Origin: Cherax quadricarinatus | Lineage: Eukaryota > Arthropoda > Malacostraca > Decapoda > Parastacidae | Length of the DNA: 64,000 nucleotides | Direction: 5' to 3' | NCBI RefSeq assembly: GCF_038502225.1 | Contig: NC_091303.1 | Location: 32,564,530-32,628,529 of the forward strand | Part shown: piece by piece, positions 15,001-26,907 of the stretch | Layout of the letters: every line of letters begins with the position of its first letter | How positions within the stretch are numbered: the stretch's first letter is position 1 | The notes under the pieces: model-generated | Databases searched by the model: none | Seen by the model: only the letters and a program-made list of their open reading frames with translations | What the model was told of the DNA's origin: nothing | Program-made: the position numbers and the translations under genes

Positions 15001-18000
15001 CATTGTGATCAACACCTCGAGTGATGTTCACCGTGATCAACACCTCGAGTTATCTTCCCCGTGATCAACACCTCGAGTGATCTTCCCCGTGATCAACACC
15101 TCGAGTGACCTTCCCTGTGATCAACACCTCTAGTGATGTTCACCGTGATCAACACCTCGAATGATCTTCCCCTGATCAAAACCTCGAGTGATCTTCCTTG
15201 TGATCAACACGTCGAGTGACCTTCCCTGTGATCAACACCTCGAGTGATTTTCCCTGTGATCAACACCTCGAGTGATCTTTCCCCTTATCAAAACCTCGAG
15301 TGATCTTCTTTGTGATCAACACCTCGAGTGATTTTCCCTGCGATCAACACCTCTAGTGATCTTTCCCCTGATCAAAACCTCTAGTGATCTTCCCTGTGAT
15401 CAACACCTCGAGTGATCTTCCCCGTGATCAACACTTCGAGTGATCTTCCCCGTGATCAACGCCTCGAGTGATCTTCCCTCTGATCAACACCACGAGTGAT
15501 CTTCCTTGTGATCAACACCTCGAGTGATCTTCCCCGTGAACAAGACCTCGAGTGATCTTTCCCGTGATCAACACCTCGAGTGATCTTCCCCGTGATCAAC
15601 ATCAAAACCTCGAGTGATCTTCCCCGTGGTCAACACCTCGAGTGATCTTCCCTCTGATCAACACCACGAGTGATCTTCCTTGTGGTCAACACCTCGAGTG
15701 ATCTTCCCAGTGATAAAAACCTCGAGTGATCTTCCCTTTGATCTACACCTCGAGTGATATTCCCTGTGATTAACACCTCAAGTGATCTTCCCAGTGATGA
15801 ACACGTTGAGTGATCTTCACCGTGATCAACACCTCGAGTGATGTTCACTGTGATCAACACCTTGAGTGATCTTCCCTGTGATCAACACCTCGTGTGATGT
15901 TCAGAGTGATTAACACCTCGAGTGAGCTTCCTTGTGATCAACACCTCGAATGATCTTCCCAGTCACCAAAACCTCGAGTGATCTTCCCTGTGATCAACAC
16001 ATCGAGTGATCTTCCCCGTGATCAACACCTCGAGTGATATTCCCCGTGATCAGCACCTCGAATGATCTTCCCCGTGATCATCACCTCGAGTGATCTTCCC
16101 CGTGATCAAGTCCTCGAGTGATGCTCACCGTGATCATCACCTCCAGCGATCTTCCCTGTGATCAACACCTCGAGTGATCTTCCCCGTGATCAGCACCTCG
16201 AGTGAACTTCCCTGTGATCAACACCTTGAGTGATGCTCACCGTGATCAACACCTCGAATGATCTTCCCAGTGATCAACACCTCGAGTTATCTTCCCTGTG
16301 ATCAACACCTCGAGTTATCTTCCCTGTGTTCAACACCTCGAGTGATCTTCTCCATCATCAACACCTCGAGTGATTTTCCCCGTGATCAACACCTCGAGTG
16401 ATCTTCCACGTGATCAACACCTCTAGTGATCTTAACCGTGATCAACTCTTCGAGTCATCTTCACCGTGATCAACACCTCGAGTGACCTTCCTTGTGATCA
16501 ACACCTCGAGTGATCTTCCCTGTGATCAACACCTCGAGTGAGCTTCCCCGTGATCAACACCTCGAGTGATCTTCCCCTTGAATAACACCTCTAGTGATCT
16601 TCTCCTTGATGAGCACCACGAGTGATGTTCACCGTGATCAACACCTCGAGTGATCTTCCTTTTGATCAGCACCTCTAGTGATGTTCCCTGTGATCAGTAC
16701 CTCTAGTGATCTTCCCCGAGATCAAAACCTCGAGTGTTCTTCCCTGTGATAACACCTTGAGTGATCTTCCCTGTGATCAACACCTCAAGTGATGTTCACT
16801 GTGATCATCACCTCGAGTGATCTTCCCCGTGATCCAAACCTCGAGTGAACTTCCCTGTGATAACAGTTCGAGTGATCTTCCCCTTGATCAACACCTCGAG
16901 TGATGTTCACCGTGATCAACACTTCGAGTGAACTTCCATTTGATCAACACCTCGAGTGATCTTCCCCCTGATCAACACCACGAGTGATCTTCTCCGTGAT
17001 CAACACCTCGAGTGATGTTCACTGTGATCAACACCTCGAGTGATCTTCCCCGTGAACAACACCTCGAGTGATCTTCCCCCTGATCAACACCTCGATTGAT
17101 CTTCCTTGTGATCAACACCTCGAGTAATCTTCCTCGTGATCAACACCTCGAGTGATCTTTCCCGTGATCAAAACATCGAGTGACCTTCCCAGTGATCAAC
17201 ACCTCGAGTGATCTTCCCAGTGATCAAAACCTCGAGTGATCTTCCCTTTAATCAACACCTCGAGTGACCTTCCCTGTGATCAACACCTCGAGTGATCTTC
17301 CTAGTGATCAACACCTCGAGTGATCTTCCCCGTGATCAACACCTCGAGTGATGTTCACCGTGATCAACACCTCGAGTGATCTTCCGTGTTCAACACCTTG
17401 ACTGATGTTCACCGTGATTAACACCTCTAGCGAGCTTCGTTGTGATCAACACCTCGAGTGATCTTCCCCGTGATCAAAACATCGAGAGATCTTCCCCGTG
17501 ATCAACACCTAGAGTGATGTTCACCGTGATGAACACCTCGAGTGACCTTCCCTTTGATCAAAACCTCGAGTGATCTTCCCTGTGATAACACCTCGAGTGA
17601 TCTTCCCTGTGATCAACACCTGGAGTGATGTTCACTGTGATCAACACCTCGAGTGATCTTCCCCGTGATCAACACCTCGAGTGATCTTCCCCCTGATCAA
17701 CACCTCGATTGATCTTCCCTGTGATCAACACCTCGAGTGACCTTCCCTTTGATCAACACCTCGAGTGATCTTGCCTGTGATCAACACCTCGTGTGATCTT
17801 CCCAGTGATCAACACCTTGAGTGATCTTCCCCGTGATCACCACCTCGAGTGATGCTCACCGTGATCAACACCTCGAGTGATCTTCCCTTTGATCAACACC
17901 TCGAGTGACGTTAACCGTGATCAACACCTCTAGTGATCTTCTCTGTGATCAACACCTCGAGTGATCTTCTCTCTGATCAACACCTCTAGTGATCTTCTCT

Positions 18001-18564
18001 GTGATCAACACCTTGAGTGATCTTCCCCGTGATCAACACCTTGAGTGATTTTTCCCCTTGATCAACACCTCGAGTGATCTTCCCCGTGATCAGTACCTCG
18101 AGTGATCTTGCCTGTGATCAACACCACGAGTGATCTTCCCTGTGATCAACACCTCGAATGATGTTCTCCGTGACGAACACATCGAGTGATCTTCCCCGTG
18201 ATCAAAACCTCGAGTGATTTTCCCTGTGATAACACCTCGAGTGATCTGCGTGACCAACACCTCGAGTGATCTTCCCCGTGATCAACTCCTCGCATCATCT
18301 TCCCGTTGATCAACACCTCGATTGATCTTCCCTGTGATCAACACCTCAAGTGATCTTCCTCGTGATCAACACCTCGAGTAATCTTCCCCGTGATCAACAC
18401 CTCGAGTGATCTTCCCCGTGATCAACACCTCGAGTGATCTTCCCTGTGATCAAAACCTCGAGTGATCTTCCCCGTGATCAAAACCTCGAGTGATCTTCCC
18501 TTTGATCAACACTTTGAGTGATCTTGCCTGTGATCAACACCTTGAGTGATGTTCAGCGTGTTCA
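1..18564. repeat. 28-bp minisatellite, array A, left part
   Basis: Tandem copies of a 28-bp unit (a clean copy is at 57-84) run from the first base, so the array extends beyond the window. Each consensus unit holds two palindromic hexamers, TGATCA and CTCGAG. Most changes are point variants, chiefly CCCCGTG to CCCTGTG or CCCAGTG and CTCGAG to CTTGAG or CTAGAG, with GTTCACCGTG-type units mixed in. Short indel-rich patches occur near 1980-2100, 5008-5100 and 12520-12680. The minus-strand frames of about 70-85 residues (repeating patterns such as ITRGVDHGEDHSRC) are by-products of a unit with few stops, not genes. Confidence 0.97.
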
Positions 18565-18579
18565 ACATCTCGAGTGATG

Positions 18580-19166
18580 AAGATTGAGACACTTATGCAG
18601 CATATGGGAATCTTTATTCAGGAAACGTTTCGCCACACAGTGGCTTCATCAGTCCAATACAAAGAGGAAGGCGTAAGGAGAGGAGGAGAATGAGGTAATC
18701 AGTCCCTCAACCTGGAGTCGATGTGTTCAGTCCATCAATCTTGTAGAATGTACAGCATAGGGCCGTAGACGTGGCTTATATACTGTAGAGAGGTGAGGTG
18801 AAGCAGGCGGAGGCGGGGTCATAGTGGTACCATCCACTAGTCGAAGTAGGTCTTTGTCCAAAGGTTGAACAAGTGTTGAAGAATTCTTTGTAACAAGACC
18901 CCGCCTCCATCTGCTTCACGTCACCTCACTACAGTATATAAGCCACGTCTACGGCCATATGCTGTACATTCTACAAGATTGATGGACTGAACACATCGAC
19001 TCCAGGTTGAGGGACTGATTACCTCATTCTCCTCCTCTCCTTACGCCTTCCTCTTTGTATTGGACTGATGAAGCCACTGTGTGGCGAAACGTTTCCTGAA
19101 TAAAGATTCCCATATGCTGCATAAGTGTCTCAATCTTCAACTTGTCGGTTTTTCAAACCATTCATC
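18580..19166. mobile_element. Foldback (long inverted repeat) element inserted in array A
   Basis: This 587-bp non-array segment has near-identical inverted arms of 243 bp each (18578-18820 and 18897-19139) around a 76-bp loop. It is bounded by an exact 15-bp direct repeat, ACATCTCGAGTGATG, at 18565-18579 and 19167-19181, which reads as a target-site duplication. The CATCTC variant is uncommon in the array, so chance identity of the flanks is less likely. Each arm has a TATATAAG motif near the loop (18935-18942, and inverted at 18775-18782) and an AATAAA near the outer end (19099-19104, and inverted at 18613-18618). There is no coding capacity, so it would be non-autonomous. The outer ends match the GAAACGTTTCCT-AATAAAG family also seen at 23550-23680 and 36157-36367. 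Confidence 0.85.
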
Positions 19167-19181
19167 ACATCTCGAGTGATG

Positions 19182-22100
19182 TTCACCTTGATTAACACCT
19201 CGAGCGAGCTTCCTTGTGATCAACACCTCGAATGATCTTTCCCGTGATCATCACATCGATTGATGATCACTGTGATCAACACATCGAGTGATCTTCCCTG
19301 TGATCAACACCTCGAGTGATCTTCCTTGTGATCAACACCTCGAGTGATCTTCCCCGTGATCAACACCTCGAGTGATCTTCCCCGTGATCAACACCTCGAT
19401 TGATGCTCACCGTGATCAACACCTCGAGTGATCTTCGATGTGATCAACACCTCGAGTGATCTTCCTTGTGATCAACACCTCGAGTGATCTTCCCCGTGAT
19501 CAACACCTCGAGTGATCTTCCCCATAATCAACACTTCGAGTGATTTTCACCTTGATGAACACCTCGAGTGATCTTCCCTGTGATTAACACCTCGATTGAT
19601 CTTCCCTGTGATAAATACCTCGAGTGATCTTCCCCCTGATGAACACCTCGAGTTATGTTCACCGTGATCAACACCTCGAGTGAACTTCCCCGTGAACAAC
19701 ACTTCGAGTGATCTTCCCCGTGATCAACACTTCGAGTGATTTTCAACGTGATCAACACCTCGAATGATCTTCCCCGTGATCAACACCTCGAGTGATCTTT
19801 CCCGTGATCAACACTTCGAGTGATTTTCAACGTGATCAACACCTCGAGTGATCTTGTCTGTGATCAACAACTCGAGTGATCTTTCCTGTGATCAACACCA
19901 AGAGTGATCTTCCACGTGATCAACACCTCGAGTGATCTTCCCAGTGATCAACACGTCGAATGATCTTCCTTGTGATCAGCACCTCGATTGATCTTCCCCG
20001 TGATCAACACCTCGAGTGATGTTCATCGTGATCAACACCTCGAGTGATTTTCCCAGTGATCAACACTTCTAGTGATTTTCACCCTGATCAACACCTCGAG
20101 TGATCTTCCCCGTGATCAACACCTCGAGTGATCTTCTCAGTGATCAACACCTCGAGTGATGTTCCCTGTGATCAACACCTCGAATGATCTTCCCTGTGAT
20201 CAACACCTGGAGTGATCTTCCCTGTGATCAACATGTCGAGTGATCTTCCCCCTGATCAACACCTCAAGTGATCTTCCCCGTGATCAACGCCTCGAGTGAT
20301 CTTCCCCGTGATCAACACCTCGAGTGATGTTCATCGTGATCAACACCTCGAGTGATCTTCCCCGTGATCAACACCTCGAGTGATGTTCCCCTTGATGAAC
20401 ACCTCGAGTGATGTTCCCTGTGATCAACACCTCGAGTGATCTTCCCTGTGATCAACACCTCCAGTGATCTTCCCCGTGATCAAAACCTCTAGTGATCTTC
20501 CGTGTGATAACACTTTGAGTGATCTTCCTTGTGATCAACACCTCCAGTGATCTTCCCTTTGATCAACACCTCGTGTGTTCTTCCGCGTGATCAACACCTC
20601 TAGTGATCTTCCCTGTAATCAAGACCACGAATGATCTTCCCTGTGATCAACACCTCGAGTTATGTTCACCGTGATGAACACTTCGAGTGATCTTTCCCGT
20701 GATAAAAACCTCGAGTGATCTTCCCTGTGATAACATCTCCATTGATCTTCCCTGTGATCAACACCTCGAGTGATGTTCACTGTGATCAACACCTCGAGTG
20801 ATCTTCCCCGTGATCAACACCTCGAGTGATCTTCCCCCTGATCAACACCTCGATTGATCTTCCCTGTGATCAACACCTCGAGTGATCTTCCTCGTGATCA
20901 ACACCTCGAGTGATCTTTCCCGTGATCATCACCTCGAGTGACCTTCTCCGTGATCAACACCTCGAGTGGTCTTCCCTTTGATCAACACCTCGAGTGATCT
21001 TGCCTGCGATCAACACCCCGAGTGATGCTCACCGTGATCAACACCTTGAGTGATCTTCCCTGTGATCAACACCTCGGTTGATGTTCAACGTGATCAACAA
21101 CTCGAGTGATCTTCCCCGTGATCAACACGTCGAGTGATCTTGCCTGTGATCAACACCACGAGTGATCTTCCCTGTGATCAACACCTCGAGTGATGTTCAC
21201 CGTGACGAACACATCGAGTGATCTTCCTTTTGATAACACCTCGAGCGATCTTCCGCATGATCAACACCTCGAGTGATGTTCACTGTGATCAACACCTCGC
21301 ATGATCTTCCCGTTGATCAGCACCTCGATTGATCTTCCCTGTGATCAACTCCTCGAGTGATCTTCCTCGTGATCAACACCTCGAGTGATCTTTCACGTGA
21401 TCAACACCTAGAGTTACCTTCCCCGTGATCAACACCTCGAGTGATCTTATCTGTGATCAACACCTCGAGTGATCTTCCCCGTGATCAAAACCTCGAGTGA
21501 TCTTCCCTTTGATCAACACCTCGAGTGATCTTCCCAGTGATCAACACCTTGAGTGATCTTCCCCGTGATCAACACCTCGAGTGATGTTCACCGTGATCAA
21601 CACCTCGAGTGATCTTCCGTGTGTTCATCTCCTGAGTGATGTTCACCTTGATTAACACCTCGAGCGAGCTTCCTTGTGATCAACACCTCGAGTGAGCTTC
21701 CCCGTGATCAACACCTCGATTGATGCTCACCGTGATCAACACCTCGAGTGATCTTCCCCATGATCAAAACATCGAGAGATCTTCCCCGTGATCAACACCT
21801 CGAGTGATCTTCCTTGTGATCAACACCTCGAGTGATCTTCCCCGTGATCAACACCTCGAGTGATCTTCCCAGTGATCAACGCCTCGAGTGATCTTGAGTG
21901 ATCTTTGATCAACACCTCGATTGATGCTCACCGTGATCAACACCTCATCGACCTCGAGTGATCTTCTCCTTGTGATCAACACGCCTCGAGTGATTCTCCC
22001 CGAGACTGCTTCCCTTTCAACACCTCGATGATGAACAACACCTCGAGTGATCTTCCCCATAATCAACACTTCGAGTGATTTTCACCTTGATGAACACCTC

Positions 22101-23396
22101 GAGTGATCTTCCCTGCGATCAACACCTTGAGTGATCTTCCCTGTGATCAACACCACGAGTGATCTTCCCTGTGATCAACACCTCGAGTGATCTTCCCTGT
22201 GATCAACACCTAGAGTGATCTTCCCTGTGATCAACACCACGAGTGATCTTCCCTGTGATCAACACATCGAGTGATCTTCCCCGTGAACAAGACCTCGAGT
22301 GATCTTCCCCGTGATCAACACCTAGAGTGATCTTCCCTGTGATCAACACCTCGAATGATCTTCCCTGTGATCAACACCTTGAGTGATCTTCCCCGTGATC
22401 AACACCTCGAGTGATGTTCATCGTCATCAACACCTCGAGTGATCTTCCCCGTGATCAACACCTCGAGTGATGTTCCCCTTGATGAGCACCTCGAGTGATG
22501 TTTACCGTGATCAACACCTCGAGTGATGTTCCCTGTGATCAACACCTCCAGTGATCTTCCCTGTGATCAAAACCTCTATTGATCTTCCCTGTGATAACAC
22601 TTTGAGTTATCTTCCCTGTGATCAACTCCTCCAGTGATCTTCCCTGTGATCAACACCTCGAGTGATCTTGCCCGTGATCAACACCTTGAGTGATCTTCCC
22701 TGTAATCAACACCACGAGTGATCTTCCCTGTGATCAATACCTCGAGTGATGTTCACCGTGATGAACACTTCGAGTGATCTTCCCCGTGATCAAAACCTCG
22801 AGTGATCTTCCCTGTGATAACACCTCGAGTGAGCTTCCCCGTGATCAACACCTCGAGTGATCTTCCCCGTGATCAACACCACGAGTGATCTTCCCCGTGA
22901 TCAACACCTCGAGTGATCTTCCCGTGATCAACACCTCGAGTGATCTTCCTTGTGATCAACACTTCGAGTGATGTTCACCGTGATCATCACCTCGAGTGAT
23001 CTTCCCCGTGATCAACACCTCGAGTGATCTTCCCGTGATCAACACCTCGAGTGATCTTCCCTGTGATCAACACTTCGAGTGATGTTCACCGTGATCAACA
23101 CCTCGAGTGATCTTCCCCGTGATCAACACCTCGAGTGATCTTCCCTGTGATCAACACCTCGAGTGATCTTCCTTGTGATCAACACTTCGAGTGCTGTTCA
23201 CCGTGATCAACACCTCGAGTGATCTTCCCTGTGATCAACACCTTGAGTGATCTTCCCCTTGATCAACACCTCGAGTGATCTTCCCCGTGATCAACAACTG
23301 GAGTGTTCTTCCCTGTGATCAACACCTCGAGTGATCTTCCCCGTGATCAACACCTCGAGTGATCTTCCTCGTGATCAACAACTGGAGTGATCACCT
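19182..23396. repeat. 28-bp minisatellite, array A, right part
   Basis: The same 28-bp family resumes immediately after the foldback insertion and continues to about 23396. A disordered patch with many indels lies at 21880-22050. The array ends in units such as ACTGGAGTGATCACC, and two or three further 28-bp periods of diverged sequence follow. Confidence 0.96.
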
Positions 23397-23549
23397 CCCT
23401 GAGCTCATTAAGTGACCTTAACTCCTGTGAGCTCGCTAAGTGAGCTGCACCTCGCTGAGATAACTAAGCTCAGTATGACTAAACGAATGTAAGTAAATGT
23501 TTGAGAGAACAGACAAGTTGATATATTAAATACATATCGAGAACTTGGA
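23397..23549. other. Edge of array A, then unassigned sequence
   Basis: Two consecutive 28-bp segments beginning GAGCTC (23401-23428 and 23429-23456), and a third beginning GAGATAACTAAG at 23457, keep the spacing of array A but not its sequence. They may be degenerate edge units. Nothing recognisable follows up to the foldback fragment. Confidence 0.5.
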
Positions 23550-23690
23550 AATCTTTACTGAGGAAACGTTTCTCCGCACAGTGGTGAATCGTTTCGTTTC
23601 CGCGTTCACATACGCAACAATTGGGTATCTTTATTGAAACGTTTCCTCAATAAAGATACCGAAGTGTTGCATATGTGTCAAATTTATCAA
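23550..23690. repeat. Foldback-type repeat fragment with short hairpin
   Basis: Two inverted copies of the motif GAAACGTTTCCTCAATAAAG are present, one decayed (about 23566-23590). A 71-bp imperfect palindrome at 23607-23677 has ends CACATA and TATGTG and a centre around TTGAAACGTTTCC. It is a truncated relative of the foldback at 18580 and has no coding content. Confidence 0.65.
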
Positions 23691-24042
23691 GACTGAAAGA
23701 GGGTAACAAGAACACAGTTTCCATAAATACTTCAGAAATCATGGTCAGAGCCACGAATAAAGAAATTACACGAATATTTACTCCTTATCTTTATAACCAA
23801 TTGTATACGAAGTATATTGTAAAATAAACGCGAATTCCTCTTTCAGTCTTAATTGCCGAGGCAATTTGTTGCACGCTGGTAGGCGTCCAGCTGACAGAAC
23901 TGCACACAAAAGCTGCACCGGTGTTCGGTGTTCGGAGTAAAAACAGCAACAAGCCGCAATTTCTGACGAACACGCGACGAGTTTTAGTACCGCAAATAAA
24001 ACCTTAGAGTAACACGAGAGAGTCGCATTCCTGTGTATTCTG
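23691..24042. other. Unassigned sequence between arrays
   Basis: About 350 bp of mixed sequence without tandem structure. The minus frames crossing it continue into array B and have no recognisable domain. No gene, RNA or named repeat is seen. Confidence 0.6.
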
Positions 24043-25830
24043 CCCACCACCATGACTGCTGACCCCGACGACCCACCACCATGACTGCTGACCCCGACGA
24101 CCCACCACCATGACTGCTGACCCCGACGACCCACCACCATGACTGCTGACCCCGACGACCCACCACCATGACTGCTGACCCCGACGACCCACCACCATGA
24201 CTGCTGACCTCGACGACCCACCACCATGACTGCTGACCCTGACGACCCACCACCATGACTGCTGACCTCAACGACCCACCACCATGACTGCTGACCCCGA
24301 CGACCCACCACCATGACTGCTGACCTCGACGACCCACCACCATGACTGCTGACCCCTACGTCCCACCACCATGACTGCTGACCCCTACGTCCCACCACCA
24401 TGACTGCTGACCCCTACGTCCCACCACCATGACTGCTGACCCCCACGACCCACCACCATGACTGCTGACCCACACGACCCACCACAATGACTGCTGACTC
24501 CCACGACCCACCGCCATGACTGCTGACCCCCAATGCCCGACATCATAACTGCTGACCCCCAATGCCCACCACCATAACTGCTGACCCCACGACCCACCAC
24601 CATGACTGCTGACCCCCACGGCCCAACACAATGACTGCTGACCCCCACGACCCACCACAATGACTGATGACCCCGACGATCCACCACCATGACTGCTGAC
24701 CCCCACGACCCACCACCATGACTGCTGACACCCACGGCCCACCACCATGACTGCTGACCCCCACGACCTACCAACATGACCGCTGACCCCCAATGCCCGC
24801 CACCATAACTGCTGACCCCCAATGCCCACCACCATAACTGCTGACCCCCTCGACCCACCACCATGACTGCTGACCCCCACGGCCCACCACCATGACTGCT
24901 GACCCCCACGGCCCACCACCATGACTGCTGACCCCCACGACCCACCACCATGACTGCTGATCCCCACGACCCACCACCATAACTGCTGACCCCCCAATGC
25001 ACGCCACAATAACTGCTGACCCCCACGACCCACCACCATTACTGCTGACCCCCACGACCCACCACCATGACTACTGACCCCCACGGCCCATCACCATGAC
25101 TGATGACCCCAACGACCCACCACCATGACTGCTGACCCCAACGGCCCACCACCATGACTGCTGACCCCCACGGCCCACCACCATGACTGCTGATCCCCAC
25201 GGCCCACCACCATAACTGCTGACCTCCACGACCCACCACCATGACTGCTGACCCCCACGACCCACCACCATGACTGATGACCCCCACGACCCACCACCAT
25301 GACTGCTGATCCCCACGACCCACAACAACGACTGCTGATCCCCACGACCCACCACCATGACTGCTGACTCCCACAACCCACCACCATGACTGCTGACACC
25401 CACGACCCTCCACAATGACTGCTGATCCCCACGATCCACCACCATGACTGATGACCCCCACGACCCACCACCATGACTGCTGATCCCCACTACCCACCAC
25501 CATGACTCCTGACACCCACGACCCACCACCATGACTCCTGACCCCCACGACCCACCACCATGACTGCTGATCCCCACGACCCACCACCATGACTGCTGAT
25601 CCCTACGACCCACCACCATGACTGCTGATCCTCACGATCCACCACCATGACCGCTGACCCCCCACGAAACACCACCATGACCTCTGACCCCCACGATCCA
25701 CCACCATGACTGCTGACCCCCACGACCCACCACCAAAACTGCTGACTCCCTCAACCCAACACCATAACTGCTGACCCCCACGATCCACCACCATGACTGC
25801 TGACCCCCCAGAACTAATCACCATGAGAAG
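24043..25830. repeat. 29-bp minisatellite, array B
   Basis: About 60 tandem copies of a 29-bp unit (first clean copy 24043-24071) with core CCACCACCATGACTGCTGAC. The left 300 bp are nearly identical units ending CCCCGACGA. Further right, units vary to CCCCCACGA, CCCCCACGGC and CCCCAATGCC. The plus strand is C/A-rich. The minus strand lacks stops in long stretches of all three frames, giving spurious frames of up to 242 residues (VVGRGGQQSWWW-type) that repeat every 29 residues, as a 29-bp unit must. Confidence 0.95.
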
Positions 25831-26892
25831 TACAACACACAACTCACAAGGATTACTATAACAAGCTCACAACCCACATCAGTACTACAACCCGCTAAGA
25901 ACCCACACCAGTACTACAACCCGCTAAGAACCCACATCAGTACTACAACCCACTAAGAACCCACACAATTACTACAACCCGCTTAGAACCCACACCAGTA
26001 CTACAACCCGCTAAGAACCCACACCAGTACTACAACCCGCTAAGAACCCACACCAGTACTACAACCCGCTAAGAACCCACACCAGTACTACAACTCGCTA
26101 AGAACCCACACCAGTACTTCAAACCGCTAAGAACCCACACCTGTACTACAACCCGCGAAGAACCCACACAAGTGTACTACAACCCGCTAACAACCCACAC
26201 CAGTACTATAACCCGCTAAGAACCCACACCAGTACTACAACCCGCTAAGAACCCACACCAGTACTACAACCCTCTAAGAACCCACACCAGTGCTACAGCT
26301 CGCTAACAACCCACACCAGTACTACAACCCACTAAGAACCCACACCAGTACTACAACCCGCTAACCCGCTAAGAAACCACACCAGTACTACAACCCGCTA
26401 ACCCGCTAAGAACCCACACCAGAACTACAACCCACTAAAAACCCACACCAGTACTACAACCCGCTAAGAACCCACACCAGTACTACAACCCGCTAAGAAC
26501 CCACACCAGTACTACAACCCGCTAAGAACCCACACCAGTACTACAACCCGCTAAGAACCCACACCAGTACTACAACCCGCTAAGAACCCACACCAGTACT
26601 ACAACCCGCTAAGAACCCACACCAGTACTACAACCCGCTAAGAACCCACACCAGTACTACAACCCGCTAAGAACCCACACCAGTACTACAACCCGCTAAG
26701 AACCCACACCAGTACTACAACCCGCTAAGAACCCACACCAGTACTACAACCCGCTAAGAACCCACACCAGTACTACAACCCACTAAGAACCCACACCAGT
26801 ACTACAACCCGCTAAGAACCCACACCAGTACTACAACCCACTAAGAACCCACACCAGTACTACAACCCACTAAGAACTCACACCAGAATTAC
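25831..26892. repeat. 29-bp minisatellite, array C, left part
   Basis: About 36 copies of a 29-bp unit (clean copy 26521-26549) containing CACACCAGTACTACAACC. The first one or two units (about 25806-25870) are divergent and look intermediate between arrays B and C. Each unit carries an AGTACT palindrome. A frequent variant is CCCGCTAAG to CCCACTAAG. Confidence 0.95.
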
Positions 26893-26907
26893 TATAACAC
26901 CCCGATC

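Noticed and set aside
1410..22069. Minus-strand frames of about 67-85 residues (ITRGVDHGEDHSRC type) in array A
   Set aside because: They repeat with the 28-bp unit, begin and end at unit variants, and have no stable boundaries or domain. They are explained by the tandem repeat.
23778..25842. Long overlapping minus frames in array B (up to 242 residues, GGQQSWWWVVG type)
   Set aside because: All three minus frames are open because the 29-bp unit lacks stops. The peptides are phase-shifted versions of the same 29-bp unit.
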